A stretch of DNA of 64,000 nt from an uncultured Acidobacteriota bacterium (GTDB lineage Bacteria > Acidobacteriota > Thermoanaerobaculia > UBA5066), in NCBI GenBank assembly GCA_903845115.1, contig CAIMWE010000022.1, forward strand, positions 102,510 to 166,509, written 5' to 3'. Made by a program: the position numbers and the translations under genes. Every line of letters starts with the position of its first letter. Position 1 is the stretch's first letter. The notes beneath the pieces were generated by a model, which worked only from the letters and a program-made list of their open reading frames with translations, had not been told where the DNA came from and ran no database searches. This document shows positions 1 through 9,549 of the stretch, in pieces.

Positions 1-1
1 C

Positions 2-394
2 TTCGGCTTTCCTCGGCGCGGGTCGCCGGTCGTCCTCACCCTCTTCGCCCTTCCGTTCCTCACGGCGACGGCCGCGCTCGGTCTCGCCTTGACGACGTTC
101 TTCACCCGCCGCGAGACGGCGATGCAGGTCCTCCTGGTGACGTCGCTCCCGGCCGTCTTCCTGGCGAGCTTCTCCTGGCCCCCGGAGGCGATCCCGGGGT
201 GGGTCCGCGGCCTCTCGGCAGTCCTCCCGACGAGCGCCGCGATTCCTGGGTTCCTGAGGATCAACCAGATGGGGGCGAGCCTCGCCCAGGTCCGGGGCGA
301 GTGGGCCGCCCTCTGGATCCTGGTCGCGGTCTACGTGCCGCTGGCCGCCTGGCTCCAGCTTCGGCACTGGAGGAAGGCCGCCCCGGCGCCCTGA
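2..394 (+). CDS. ABC-2 type transporter permease, C-terminal part (truncated by window edge)
   Basis: The reading frame is open from base 2 and ends at TGA 392-394, giving about 130 residues of a C-terminus. Hydrophobic segments are visible (PVVLTLFALPFLTATAALGL, VLLVTSLPAVFLASFSW, LWILVAVYVPLAAWLQL), with a hydrophilic ETAMQ turn and a PxxFL..SWPPEAIP stretch. This matches the last transmembrane helices of ABC-2 family exporters (YhhJ/YbhR type), which move drugs, lipids or glycans outward with a separate ATPase. The substrate cannot be told from this fragment, and the ATPase would lie left of the window. The gene is the end of its transcription unit, since about 480 bp without a gene follows. 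Confidence 0.7.
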   Translation, partial: FGFPRRGSPVVLTLFALPFLTATAALGLALTTFFTRRETAMQVLLVTSLPAVFLASFSWPPEAIPGWVRGLSAVLPTSAAIPGFLRINQMGASLAQVRGEWAALWILVAVYVPLAAWLQLRHWRKAAPAP

Positions 395-852
395 CCGACT
401 GGGCGGACGAGCGAGTAACCCTCACTCCTCGGGCCGAAGCACGCGGCGAAGTCCGTTCTCGGACGAATTGCCACGAAGGAGGAGGACCGCGTCTCTCTTC
501 GAGGTCCGTGCGGGCGAACCGCCGCGAGGGTGCGCCGCTTCGGCCACTGCGCGCGAGCCACCCGCTAGCGGCCCCGTGCTCGACCGAGCGGGCCGCTCGC
601 GAACTCGCTTCGCTCAGACAACGCGAGTGGCTGATCCGCTCGGTCTCCGCGCGGTGCCGAGCGGGTACCCGGCACGTGCTCGACGCCTTCGCGGCGCACC
701 CTCGCGGCTCCCGCCTCGCTATCAACAACTCAAGACGGGGAAGTCGCGGGCCGGACCCGGTCTTTCCCCCGGGAAAGGAGGGGTAGCGCCGGAGGCGCGC
801 AGGGGAACACCGGCTGCGCCGGGTTCCCTGATCAATGATGGCTGCCCACGGC
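395..852. other. Gene-free, palindrome-rich intergenic region
   Basis: No recognisable protein is encoded on either strand; the open frames here look like high-GC artefacts without Shine-Dalgarno or family similarity. The stretch holds several inverted repeats: a 15-base palindrome at 585-599 (CGAGCGG-G-CCGCTCG), an 8-bp stem at 636-643/657-664 (CCGCTCGG/CCGAGCGG), and a two-part hairpin at 803-828 (GGGAAC, then CCGGC-TGC-GCCGG, then GTTCCC). The last resembles the hairpin at the end of the 67-bp repeats at 3407-3540. The region looks like eroded intergenic palindromic repeats rather than a lost gene. Confidence 0.5.
803..828. repeat. REP-like two-part hairpin
   Basis: GGGAAC (803-808) pairs with GTTCCC (823-828), and inside it CCGGC (810-814) pairs with GCCGG (818-822) around a TGC loop. 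The same plan (GGGGAAC, CCGGC, three-base loop, GCCGG) recurs in the tandem repeat at 3407-3540. This suggests a dispersed palindromic family, but only a few copies are in view. Confidence 0.4.
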
Positions 853-894
853 GTGGTGAAGCTACCGGGCTGTTCAGCCCGGTAGCTTCACCAC
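853..894 (-). terminator. 20-bp perfect hairpin folding over the ridA stop codon
   Basis: Left arm 853-872 and right arm 875-894 are exact reverse complements over 20 bases, with only TT between them. The right arm is the last six codons of ridA (VVKLPG) and the TGA stop straddles the loop, so the RNA 3' end folds coding sequence onto a copy of its own complement. No U-tract follows on either strand. It may act as a terminator or 3'-end stabiliser for the hpt-ridA transcript. A second gene in the window (stop at 31437) has the same design. Confidence 0.6.
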
Positions 895-1254
895 GACCTC
901 GATCTCGACCCGGGCGCCCGCCGGCAGCTTCGCGACCTGGACCGTCGACCGGGCGGGCCGGTGGTCGCCGAATCTCCGCGCGTACACCTCGTTCATCCCG
1001 GCGAACTCGGCCAGGTCGACGAGGAAGACGGTGCTCTTGACGACGTCTGGCAGGCGGCAGCCGGCTCCGGCCAGGACCGCCTCGAGGTTGTCGATGACGC
1101 GGTTCGTGAGGACCCCGATGTCGCCCTCCACGAGCTTCATCGTCGACGGGTCGAGGGGGATCTGCCCCGCGGTGAAGAGAAACCCGCCGGCCACCGCTCC
1201 CTGGGAGTAGGGGCCGATGGCCTTGGGGGCGTTTTCGACTGCGATCATCTTCAT
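874..1254 (-). CDS. ridA: RidA family reactive enamine/imine deaminase
   Basis: 126 aa, the usual length for the RidA/YjgF/UK114 family, which hydrolyses 2-aminoacrylate and related imines released by PLP enzymes. Family hallmarks are in order: AIGPYSQG near the N-terminus, FTAGQIPLDP, the NRVIDNLEAVLAGAG helix, KSTVFLVD, and the C-terminal RSTVQVAKLPAGARVEIE containing the conserved active-site Arg and Glu. The start is the ATG at 1254, with GAGAGGGA about 5 bases upstream; a second ATG two codons on is possible. It lies 11 bp after hpt, so the two are probably co-transcribed. Its last codons form one arm of a 20-bp inverted repeat. Confidence 0.93.
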   Translation of the reverse strand: MKMIAVENAPKAIGPYSQGAVAGGFLFTAGQIPLDPSTMKLVEGDIGVLTNRVIDNLEAVLAGAGCRLPDVVKSTVFLVDLAEFAGMNEVYARRFGDHRPARSTVQVAKLPAGARVEIEVVVKLPG

Positions 1255-1265
1255 GCTATTCCCTC

Positions 1266-1784
1266 TCAGCGGCTCGGGTCCCAGATCGCGACGTACGGCA
1301 GGTTGCGGTACTTCTCGTCCAGGTCGAGGCCGTACCCGATGACGAACTCGGGCCCGATCGTGAAACCGAGGAACTCGACCGGGATGTCCCTGTTCTCCGG
1401 GAGGTCCTTCTTCAGGAGCGCCGCGATCCTCACGGAGCGAGGCTTGCGCGATTCGAAGAGGTCCAGGATCTTCCGGAGGGTCAGCCCCGTATCGACCACG
1501 TCCTCGAACAGGAGGACGTCCTTCCCCTGGATGTCCATCGACAGGTCTCGGATGAGCTGGATGTTCCCGCTCGAGCTCGTGCCGGAGTAGGAGCGCACCT
1601 GGAGGAAGTCGACGACGACCGTCGACCGGAGACGTTTGAGGACGTCGGTGAGGAAGAACACCGACCCCTTGAGGATGCCGACGGCGTGGATCTCGCGTCC
1701 CGCGTAGAGGGCGTCGATCTCCCGGGCCACCTCGTCGAGACGCGTCTGGATCCGTTCTTCGGAAAGCAACACTCTATCGATCAC
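1266..1784 (-). CDS. hpt: Hypoxanthine phosphoribosyltransferase
   Basis: 172 aa, typical of bacterial HPRT. It transfers phosphoribose from PRPP to hypoxanthine or guanine for purine salvage in the cytosol. The PRPP-binding motif is LLFEDVVDTGLTL (about residues 92-104), preceded by the GILKGSVFF loop near residue 36 and followed by the KKDLPENR and FVIGYGLDLDEKYRNLPY segments that close over the base. The start is GTG at 1784. There is no Shine-Dalgarno, but a -10-like TATAGT ends 7 bp before the GTG, so the mRNA may be leaderless. It is first in an hpt-ridA unit and divergent from the gene at 1820. Confidence 0.95.
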   Translation of the reverse strand: MIDRVLLSEERIQTRLDEVAREIDALYAGREIHAVGILKGSVFFLTDVLKRLRSTVVVDFLQVRSYSGTSSSGNIQLIRDLSMDIQGKDVLLFEDVVDTGLTLRKILDLFESRKPRSVRIAALLKKDLPENRDIPVEFLGFTIGPEFVIGYGLDLDEKYRNLPYVAIWDPSR

Positions 1785-1791
1785 GGAGGGA

Positions 1792-1799
1792 ACTATAAT
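1792..1799. promoter_or_regulatory. Shared, overlapping -10 boxes of a divergent promoter
   Basis: Plus strand TATAAT at 1794-1799 is a perfect -10 for the gene starting at 1820. On the minus strand the same bases read TATAGT (1797 to 1792), 7 bp before the hpt GTG. Neither direction has a good -35. The near-symmetrical AT core in a GC-rich background fits a bidirectional promoter. Confidence 0.55.
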
Positions 1800-1819
1800 C
1801 CAAGGTTCGGATAAGAGAC

Positions 1820-3403
1820 GTGAGCTCGACGATCCAAGACCTGCAAGGTCCGCACAGCGCCTATACCCACCTCTCGGAGCGTTTCAAGTCGCTCTGGACG
1901 TTCCATCAGTTCCTGCAGGCCGTCCACAAGGGGATCCCGGGAGACCCGTCCTCGTACAAGATCGACTTCCAGGGGATCTACGACCAGGTCCGGGGCGTGG
2001 CGGCCGCCCTGTCCGCGGTCGAGCCCGAGCACTCCCTCGACGCGATCCAGCTCCTCGACGTCCAGCTCGACTCCGTGCAGCAGAAGCTGGCAGAGGACGA
2101 CTCTCGGATCTCCCCGCACCACGTCCGCCGGTTTTTCGAGCGGATGCGGACGGAGGACGAGAAGGTCCTCCTGTCCGTCCTGCGGTTCTATTTCACTCTC
2201 CGGCAGCTGGACGGCAAGGCTTTCGACAAGCTCGACTTCCTGGTCACTCTCGTGGGAGCCCGGACGGCGATCGACGACGGCCGCTCCCTGGTGCGCTTTC
2301 CGCAGGAGCTCCACAAGCTGTTCGGATCGTTCCTGGGGCTCGTGAAGAGGCCGCCCGTTCAGGAAGGAATCGTCCGGGAGAACGTGGGCGCCCTGACGTC
2401 GATCCGGCGCGAGATCGAGGCGTGCGAGAGGTTCGAGGAGCTCGGGTCCCGGCAGCTCATCGAAGGGCTCCGGGAAGCCAAGAGAAGGCTCGGCCCGGCG
2501 GTCTACTCGATCGACGTCCTGTCCGCCGTCCTCGAGACGAACCTGGCGGCCAAGAACAAGTTCCGGGAGCTCTACGAGACCGAGGAGCGGCGGCTCCAGG
2601 AGTCGTCCCAGCAGCTGATCGAGGCGCAGAGCAACCCGCGGTTCTCGTCGACGGAGATGCAGGAGGGGTTCCGGCGGTTCCGGGAGGCTCGCGAGCAGTT
2701 CGACCGGCAGGCGGAGACCGAGGGGGTCCGTCACCGCGGGGTCCAGAGGCTCGCCGAGGCGATCGACCAGCTGAGCGCCCGGCTGGAGCTCCCGTCGAAG
2801 GATGCCCTGGCCCGGTCCCGGGAGACGGGGACGGCGACCGACCCGCTGCCGGAGCCCGACACTCCTTTCGAGCTCCTGGAAGGCGCCGACCAGAATCCCA
2901 GCTCGCCCGGCGTCCTCCGGGATCAGCTGACGGAGGAGCAGTCGTCGAAGATCCTCTTCTCGGTCGAGTCGATCGGGCACGGCACCGGCTCGGGGACCGC
3001 CGCCTTCTCGACGGCGCTCGCGCCGCTGAGGCTCGAGACCTGGGAGGTGCGGGCCGTCCGCCGGATCCTGGATTCCCACGACAGCCTGTCCGGCGAGGCG
3101 CCGCGCGACCGGCTCCTGCTGGACGCGGCGGCCCTCCGTCTCCGGATCGACGAGGAGGCCAGGGTCCTGCGCGACCTGCCGTTCGAACAGGAGCCGAAGG
3201 CCGACATGGAGCGGAAGCTGTCGGAGGTCGGGCGCTGCCTGGTCCGGGCCCAGGAGCTGGACCGGGCCTTCCGCAAGGAGATCGAGGACGCCTCGGGCAT
3301 CGAGGAGTCCGAGCAGCTGAATGCGCTGTACCGGTCGCGATTCCGGCTGATCCGGGCCTTCTCCGGCCTCTGGCTGCTGCACAACCATCGCGTCCAGGGT
3401 TGA
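1820..3403 (+). CDS. Conserved-looking helical protein of unknown function
   Basis: 527 aa, GTG start at 1820 (next in-frame start is far inside). I do not recognise a family. The sequence has no signal peptide or membrane segment and is rich in Glu, Arg, Leu and Gln. Long helical stretches are likely: around residues 60-110, 240-320 (FRELYETEERRLQESSQQL and neighbours), and 410-515. A low-complexity Pro/Thr/Glu stretch near residues 340-370 probably links an N-terminal and a C-terminal helical half. It has its own -10 (TATAAT at 1794) and is followed by two 67-bp tandem repeats. It looks like a cytoplasmic scaffold or regulator, but that is a guess from composition only. Confidence 0.75.
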   Translation: MSSTIQDLQGPHSAYTHLSERFKSLWTFHQFLQAVHKGIPGDPSSYKIDFQGIYDQVRGVAAALSAVEPEHSLDAIQLLDVQLDSVQQKLAEDDSRISPHHVRRFFERMRTEDEKVLLSVLRFYFTLRQLDGKAFDKLDFLVTLVGARTAIDDGRSLVRFPQELHKLFGSFLGLVKRPPVQEGIVRENVGALTSIRREIEACERFEELGSRQLIEGLREAKRRLGPAVYSIDVLSAVLETNLAAKNKFRELYETEERRLQESSQQLIEAQSNPRFSSTEMQEGFRRFREAREQFDRQAETEGVRHRGVQRLAEAIDQLSARLELPSKDALARSRETGTATDPLPEPDTPFELLEGADQNPSSPGVLRDQLTEEQSSKILFSVESIGHGTGSGTAAFSTALAPLRLETWEVRAVRRILDSHDSLSGEAPRDRLLLDAAALRLRIDEEARVLRDLPFEQEPKADMERKLSEVGRCLVRAQELDRAFRKEIEDASGIEESEQLNALYRSRFRLIRAFSGLWLLHNHRVQG

Positions 3404-3406
3404 TGG

Positions 3407-3540
3407 GGTGCGGCCCTGGCGGGCCGCCCCCCAAGGGGCTTGCAGCCTTTGTTCAGGGGAACCCGGCGCCGCCGGTGCGGCCCTGGCGGGCCGCCCCCCA
3501 AGGGGCTTGCAGCCTTTGTTCAGGGGAACCCGGCGCCGCC
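3407..3540 (+). repeat. Two perfect 67-bp tandem repeats containing palindromes
   Basis: Copies at 3407-3473 and 3474-3540 are identical. Each holds a 7-bp hairpin (GCGGCCC-TGGC-GGGCCGC) near its start and a GGGGAACCCGGCGCCGCCGG element at its end. In the second copy the latter extends into a hairpin CAGGGGAA (3521-3528) / TTCCCCTG (3545-3552). The array starts 3 bp after the stop of the preceding gene and may serve as its terminator. Confidence 0.85.
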
Positions 3541-3627
3541 GGTTTTCCCCTGCGGCGCGAGCAGAGCTCGCACCTACCCCTTCGAGGAGAGAGAGAACGG
3601 GGAAACCGAGCGAGATTCGGGCGTCGT

Positions 3628-3656
3628 TTGACCAGCGGGGCGACGGTCCGCAGAAT
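3628..3656 (+). promoter_or_regulatory. Candidate sigma70-type promoter of lysS, near-leaderless
   Basis: TTGACC (3628-3633), 17-bp spacer, CAGAAT (3651-3656). The lysS ATG at 3665 is only 8 bp after the -10, so transcription would start at or within about two bases of the start codon. No Shine-Dalgarno is present, which agrees with a leaderless message. Confidence 0.55.
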
Positions 3657-3664
3657 CGCGGCCG

Positions 3665-5211
<1,547 letters not shown>

Positions 5212-5215
<4 letters not shown>

Positions 5216-6357
5216 CGGCCCTGTTCCTCGCCCGCCGGTACCTCCTCGCTTCCCGCCGGGAGGCGCAGGCCGGAGTCGTGGCGCTGGCCGCGTTCCTCGG
5301 CCTCGCCTTGGGCGTCGCGGCCCTCGTCATCTCGCTGGCGCTTCTCTCCGGTTTCCAGAGCCACATCCGCGGTCGACTGCTGGAGGAGACTCCCCACCTC
5401 CAGATTCTCCCGTCGGGGCGAGGGGACTTCATCCTCGCCGAGGGGATCGGCGAGCGCCTCGGGCGGGTGGCCGGAGTGGCGTCGGTCTCTCCGGTGGTCC
5501 GGGGGAGGCTCTGGATCTCGGTCCGCGGGCAGTCCGTCCCGGCCGAGGCGGTCGGGAGGGAGAACGCGGAAGGGCTCCGTCTCGACCCGCAGCACGCGAG
5601 GACCCTGGGGGCCTACACGGGCGACGAGGTCCTCCTCGTGTCGTCCCGCTCCCGCCTCTCGCCGCTCGGTCCCGTCCCGATCGTCGCGTCGATGAGGATC
5701 GAGGAGGTCCTCTCCTCTCCGGCCGGCCGGAGGATCCCCGAGGTGGTCCTGCCGATCCGGGAGGCCGGCCGCCTCTTCGCGCTGCCGGCCGGAGGCGCCA
5801 GCGGCTACGAGGTGCGGCTCGCCGACCCCTCCGCCTCCTCCAGGACCGCCGACGCGATCCGGGGTCTCCTGGGCGACGGGGTCCGCGTGCGGACGTGGGA
5901 GGAACTGAACGAGGCCCTCGTGCTCGCCCTTCGCCTCGAGAGGATCGTCCTGTTCGCGACGGTTTCCCTGATCGTCATCGTCGCCGGCCTCAATCTCGCC
6001 GCCACCGCGGCCGTCCTCGCGGCCACGCGGACGGGCGATGCCGCCGTCCTCTCGGTTCTCGGCGCCACTCCGGCGCAGGTCTCCTCGGTCTTCCTCGCGG
6101 CCGGCGGCCTGGTCGGGGCGGCCGGGACCGGGGCCGGCCTCTTTCTCGGGGCGTCGATCGCCGCCCTCCTCGACCGGACCGGAGCCATTCCCCTTCCCGA
6201 GCGGCTCTTCGCCCTCAGCCACGTCCCGTTCCGGCTCGACCCGGTCGACCTCGGAGCCGTCGCCCTCCTCTCTCTCGCCTGGTCGGTGGCGGTCTCGTGG
6301 GGTCCGGCGCGGACCGCGGCGAGAGGAAACGTGGCCGAGGTCTTGCGTGGAGCGTGA
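5212..6357 (+). CDS. lolC: LolC/LolE-family lipoprotein-releasing permease (CTG start)
   Basis: About 381 aa. This is the inner-membrane part of the LolCDE machine that extracts lipoproteins for transfer to LolA. The LFLARRYLLASRRE start motif, TM1 (about residues 20-45), a periplasmic domain, and three C-terminal TMs (about residues 245-270, 295-320, 345-365) match the MacB/FtsX fold. No ATG, GTG or TTG precedes the conserved ARRYL motif in this frame; the best start is CTG 5212, which overlaps the lysS stop as CTGA, with AAGGGG 8 bases upstream. CTG 5221 is the alternative. A GTG at 5278 would delete the family's N-terminal motif. LolD follows directly. Only one LolC/E-type permease is present, suggesting a homodimer. 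Confidence 0.88.
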
Positions 6358-7117
6358 GGTGCCGGCCACTCAGGCGCTCCTCTCGGCCCGCGGGGTCTCC
6401 CGGGGATTCGGGGAAGGAGCGACACGCGTCGAGGTTCTCTGCGGCATTTCCCTCGAGGTCCTCCCCGGAGACCTGCTGTCGATCGTCGGCCCTTCCGGCT
6501 CGGGGAAGTCGACGCTCCTCCACCTCTTCGCCGGCCTCGACGACCCGGACGCCGGCGAGGTCCACGTTCAGGGAGTCTCGTGGAAGTCGCTCTCCCCGGA
6601 AGAGAGGGCGCGGCGCCGGGGGGCCGCGATCGGTTTCGTCTTCCAGTTCCACCACCTCCTCCCCGAGCTGACCGCCGAGGAGAACGTGGCGCTGCCGCTC
6701 CTCCTGGCGGGAACGGGGGAGGCCGAGGCTCGCCGGACCGCCCGGGAATGCCTCGAGAGGGTCGACCTGCTCCAGCGGGCGGCGTCCTTCCCGCGGACCC
6801 TGTCGGGGGGGGAGCGCCAGCGGGTGGCGATCGCCAGGGCCGTCATCCGGCGCCCGAGGATCCTCCTCTGCGACGAGCCGACGGGGAGCCTGGACCCGGC
6901 ACATGCGGCGGCGGTCTTCGAGATCCTGACGGGCGTCGCGCGGGAACGCGCGGGCGCAGCCGTGATCGTCACCCACGACCGGGAGTGGGCGAAGCGCTGT
7001 GCTACGATGAAAACACTGACGGCAAGCGGCTTGATCGCCGTCGAAGATTCCCGTCTCCCCGAGTCCGCAGAGGGGGGCGTCGTACCTGGAGGGGCGGCCG
7101 GAATTCCGGAACACTGA
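6347..7117 (+). CDS. lolD: LolD-type lipoprotein-release ABC ATPase
   Basis: About 256 aa; cytoplasmic ATPase partner of the preceding permease. Walker A is GPSGSGKST, the Q-loop is FVFQFHHLLPELTAEEN, the signature is [14 protein letters not shown], Walker B is ILLCDEPTGSLD, and the H-loop is VIVTHD. The FHHLLPELTAEENV segment is typical of LolD. Start candidates are GTG 6347 (11-bp overlap with lolC) and GTG 6359 (preceded by GGAG at good spacing); the second may be the real one. The C-terminus runs about 25 residues past the usual LolD end. Its TGA shares one base with the clpC ATG. Confidence 0.93.
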   Translation: MEREVPATQALLSARGVSRGFGEGATRVEVLCGISLEVLPGDLLSIVGPSGSGKSTLLHLFAGLDDPDAGEVHVQGVSWKSLSPEERARRRGAAIGFVFQFHHLLPELTAEENVALPLLLAGTGEAEARRTARECLERVDLLQRAASFPRTLSGGERQRVAIARAVIRRPRILLCDEPTGSLDPAHAAAVFEILTGVARERAGAAVIVTHDREWAKRCATMKTLTASGLIAVEDSRLPESAEGGVVPGGAAGIPEH

Positions 7118-9543
7118 TGTTCGAGAAGTACAACGAAAAAGCCCGACGGGCACTTTTTTTTGCCCGCTACGAGGCGTCGAAGCTCGGCTCGAAGGTCATC
7201 GAGTCCGAGCACGTCCTCCTGGGAGTCCTCCGGGAAGGGGAGGAGATCATCAAGGAGATCTTCACCCGCTTCAACGTGAAGGCGGACAACGTCCGGCGGG
7301 AGATCGAGGGGGACCGGATCTTCGTCGAGCGCGTCTCCTCGACCCAGGAGCTCCCGCTGTCCGAGGAGTCGAAGAAGATCCTCGCCTACGCCTCGCACGA
7401 GGCGGAGTCGATGATGCACCCCTACGTCGGGACGGAGCACCTCCTCATCGGCATCCTCCGGGTAGAGGGGTCGGTGGCGGCGCGCATCCTCACGGCGAGC
7501 GGGTTCAACCTCTACGGGGTCCGCGAGGAGACGATCGGGCTGATCAAGGAGCGCGAGGCGTCGAAGCAGAAGAAGGAGCTCCCTTTCCTCGCGGAGTACG
7601 CGAGGGACCTGACCGCGCTGGCCCAGCAGGGCTCCTTCGACCCCCTGATCGGCCGGGACGAGGAGGTCGAGCGGATCGTCCAGATCCTCTCCCGCAGGAC
7701 GAAGAACAACCCCATCCTCCTCGGCGAGCCCGGGGTCGGCAAGACCGCGATCGTCGAGGGGCTGGCCCAGCGGATCGTGGAGGGGGCGGTTCCTCTCTTC
7801 CTCGCCCAGCGGAAGATCCTGGCGCTGGACCTGTCGCTGATCGTGGCCGGCACGAAGTACCGGGGCCAGTTCGAGGAGCGGCTGAAGGGGATCCTCAAGG
7901 AGCTCAGGGAGAACCAGGACCTCATCGTCTTCATCGACGAGCTGCACTCGCTGATCGGGGCCGGCTCGGCCGAGGGATCCCTCGACGCCGCCAACATCCT
8001 CAAGCCGGCGCTCTCGCGCGGGGAGATCTCGTGCATCGGGGCGACGACCCTGAAGGAGTACCGCAAGTACATCGAGAAGGACCGCTCCCTCCTGCGGCGG
8101 TTCCAGGCGATCACGGTCGCCCCTCCGGACGAGGAGGAGACTCTCCGGATCCTCGAAGGGGTCCAGGAGCGCTACGAGAAGTTCCACCGCGTCCGCTACA
8201 CGCGAGAGGCGGTCAAGACGGCGGTCTACCAGGCTAGCCGCTACATCCCCGACCGGTTCTTCCCGGACAAGGCGATCGATCTCCTCGACGAGGCCGGGGC
8301 GAAGGTCAAGCTCCGGATGACCGCCGACACCCAGGCGCTCCGGCGCCTGGAGAACGACGTGAAGCAGGTCGTCAAGGAGATGAAGAAGGCGATCTCGGAG
8401 AAGGACTTCGAGCGCGCTGTCTTCCTTCGCGAACGGGAGATCGAGATCAAGGACGAGATCGAGAGGACGAAGACCGTGGCGTCGGCGGAGACCTCCTTCG
8501 TGGAGGTCGAGCGGCGCGACATCGAGGAGATCATCTCCAGCTGGACCGGAATCCCGGTCACGTCCCTCCAGATGGAGGAGGCCGACAAGCTCCTCCACAT
8601 GGAGGACACCCTCAAGAAGCGGGTGATCGGGCAGGACCGGGCGATCGAGGCGATCAGCAGGGCCATCCGACGCTCGAGGCTCGGCGTGAAGAACCCGAAC
8701 CGTCCGGTGGGGTCGTTCATCTTTCTCGGTCCGTCCGGGGTCGGGAAGACCGAGGTCGCGCGCCGGCTGGCGGAGTTCCTCTTCGACAACCCGAAGGCGA
8801 TGGTCCGGTTCGACATGTCGGAGTTCATGGAGAAGCACTCGGTCTCCAAGCTGATCGGGTCCCCCCCGGGGTACGTGGGCCACGACGAGGGGGGGCAGCT
8901 GACGGAGCGGATCCGGCGGAACCCCTACTCGCTGCTCCTGCTGGACGAGATCGAGAAGGCGCACCCGGACATCTCGAACCTCCTCCTCCAGATCCTGGAG
9001 GACGGCCAGCTCACCGACGCCTACGGGAACGTCGTCGACTTCAAGAACACCCTGATCATCATGACGTCGAACATCGGGACGAAGTTCCTGGTGAACCAGA
9101 CCCGGGTCGGCTTCGGCGACGCGAAGAACGCCCCGGCGGCCCGCGAGGTGGAGGAGATGGTCCTCAAGGAGCTCCGGCGGGAGTTCTCGCCCGAGTTCAC
9201 GAACCGGATCGACGACGTCATCGTCTTCAACGCCCTCGGCGTCGAGGAGCTGCGCGGAATCTGCCGGCTCCTCCTGGACGACGTCGCTGCGACCCTGAAG
9301 CACCGGGGACTCCTGCTCGACGCGGACGACAAGGCCATCGACTGGCTGCTCGCGACGGCAGGGAACGACGCCCACTCGGGGGCGCGTCCTCTCCGGCGAA
9401 CGATCCAGCGCTGGGTGGAGGATTCCGTCTCCGAGCTGCTCATCACCTCGCGGGAACCCCTCGAGCAGCTGGACGTGACGGTCGTGGACGGCCAGCTGCG
9501 CGTCGTCGCGCGCTCCGCCGAGCCCGTCGGACCGGAGCGGTGA
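7117..9543 (+). CDS. clpC: ClpC-type AAA+ chaperone, ATPase subunit of Clp protease
   Basis: 808 aa. Unfolds proteins for degradation by ClpP. Domain order: Clp N-domain double repeat (residues 1-145), AAA-1 with GEPGVGKTA (about 204), middle coiled region with a UVR-like motif (about 406-449, KDFERAVFLREREIEIKDEI), AAA-2 with GPSGVGKTE (about 538), and a ClpB-D2-like C-terminus. The short middle domain separates it from ClpB, and the UVR-like motif from ClpA. ATG 7117 overlaps the lolD stop by one base, so it is translationally coupled to a lipoprotein-sorting operon. No ClpP, McsAB or CtsR is in the window. Confidence 0.93.
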   Translation: MFEKYNEKARRALFFARYEASKLGSKVIESEHVLLGVLREGEEIIKEIFTRFNVKADNVRREIEGDRIFVERVSSTQELPLSEESKKILAYASHEAESMMHPYVGTEHLLIGILRVEGSVAARILTASGFNLYGVREETIGLIKEREASKQKKELPFLAEYARDLTALAQQGSFDPLIGRDEEVERIVQILSRRTKNNPILLGEPGVGKTAIVEGLAQRIVEGAVPLFLAQRKILALDLSLIVAGTKYRGQFEERLKGILKELRENQDLIVFIDELHSLIGAGSAEGSLDAANILKPALSRGEISCIGATTLKEYRKYIEKDRSLLRRFQAITVAPPDEEETLRILEGVQERYEKFHRVRYTREAVKTAVYQASRYIPDRFFPDKAIDLLDEAGAKVKLRMTADTQALRRLENDVKQVVKEMKKAISEKDFERAVFLREREIEIKDEIERTKTVASAETSFVEVERRDIEEIISSWTGIPVTSLQMEEADKLLHMEDTLKKRVIGQDRAIEAISRAIRRSRLGVKNPNRPVGSFIFLGPSGVGKTEVARRLAEFLFDNPKAMVRFDMSEFMEKHSVSKLIGSPPGYVGHDEGGQLTERIRRNPYSLLLLDEIEKAHPDISNLLLQILEDGQLTDAYGNVVDFKNTLIIMTSNIGTKFLVNQTRVGFGDAKNAPAAREVEEMVLKELRREFSPEFTNRIDDVIVFNALGVEELRGICRLLLDDVAATLKHRGLLLDADDKAIDWLLATAGNDAHSGARPLRRTIQRWVEDSVSELLITSREPLEQLDVTVVDGQLRVVARSAEPVGPER

Positions 9544-9549
9544 GCTGAC

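Noticed and set aside
395..852. Possible small genes in the left gap (for example frames at 468-1040 and 261-728)
   Set aside because: No Shine-Dalgarno, no recognisable motif, and the frames overlap ridA or the permease; the base pattern is palindromic, not coding.
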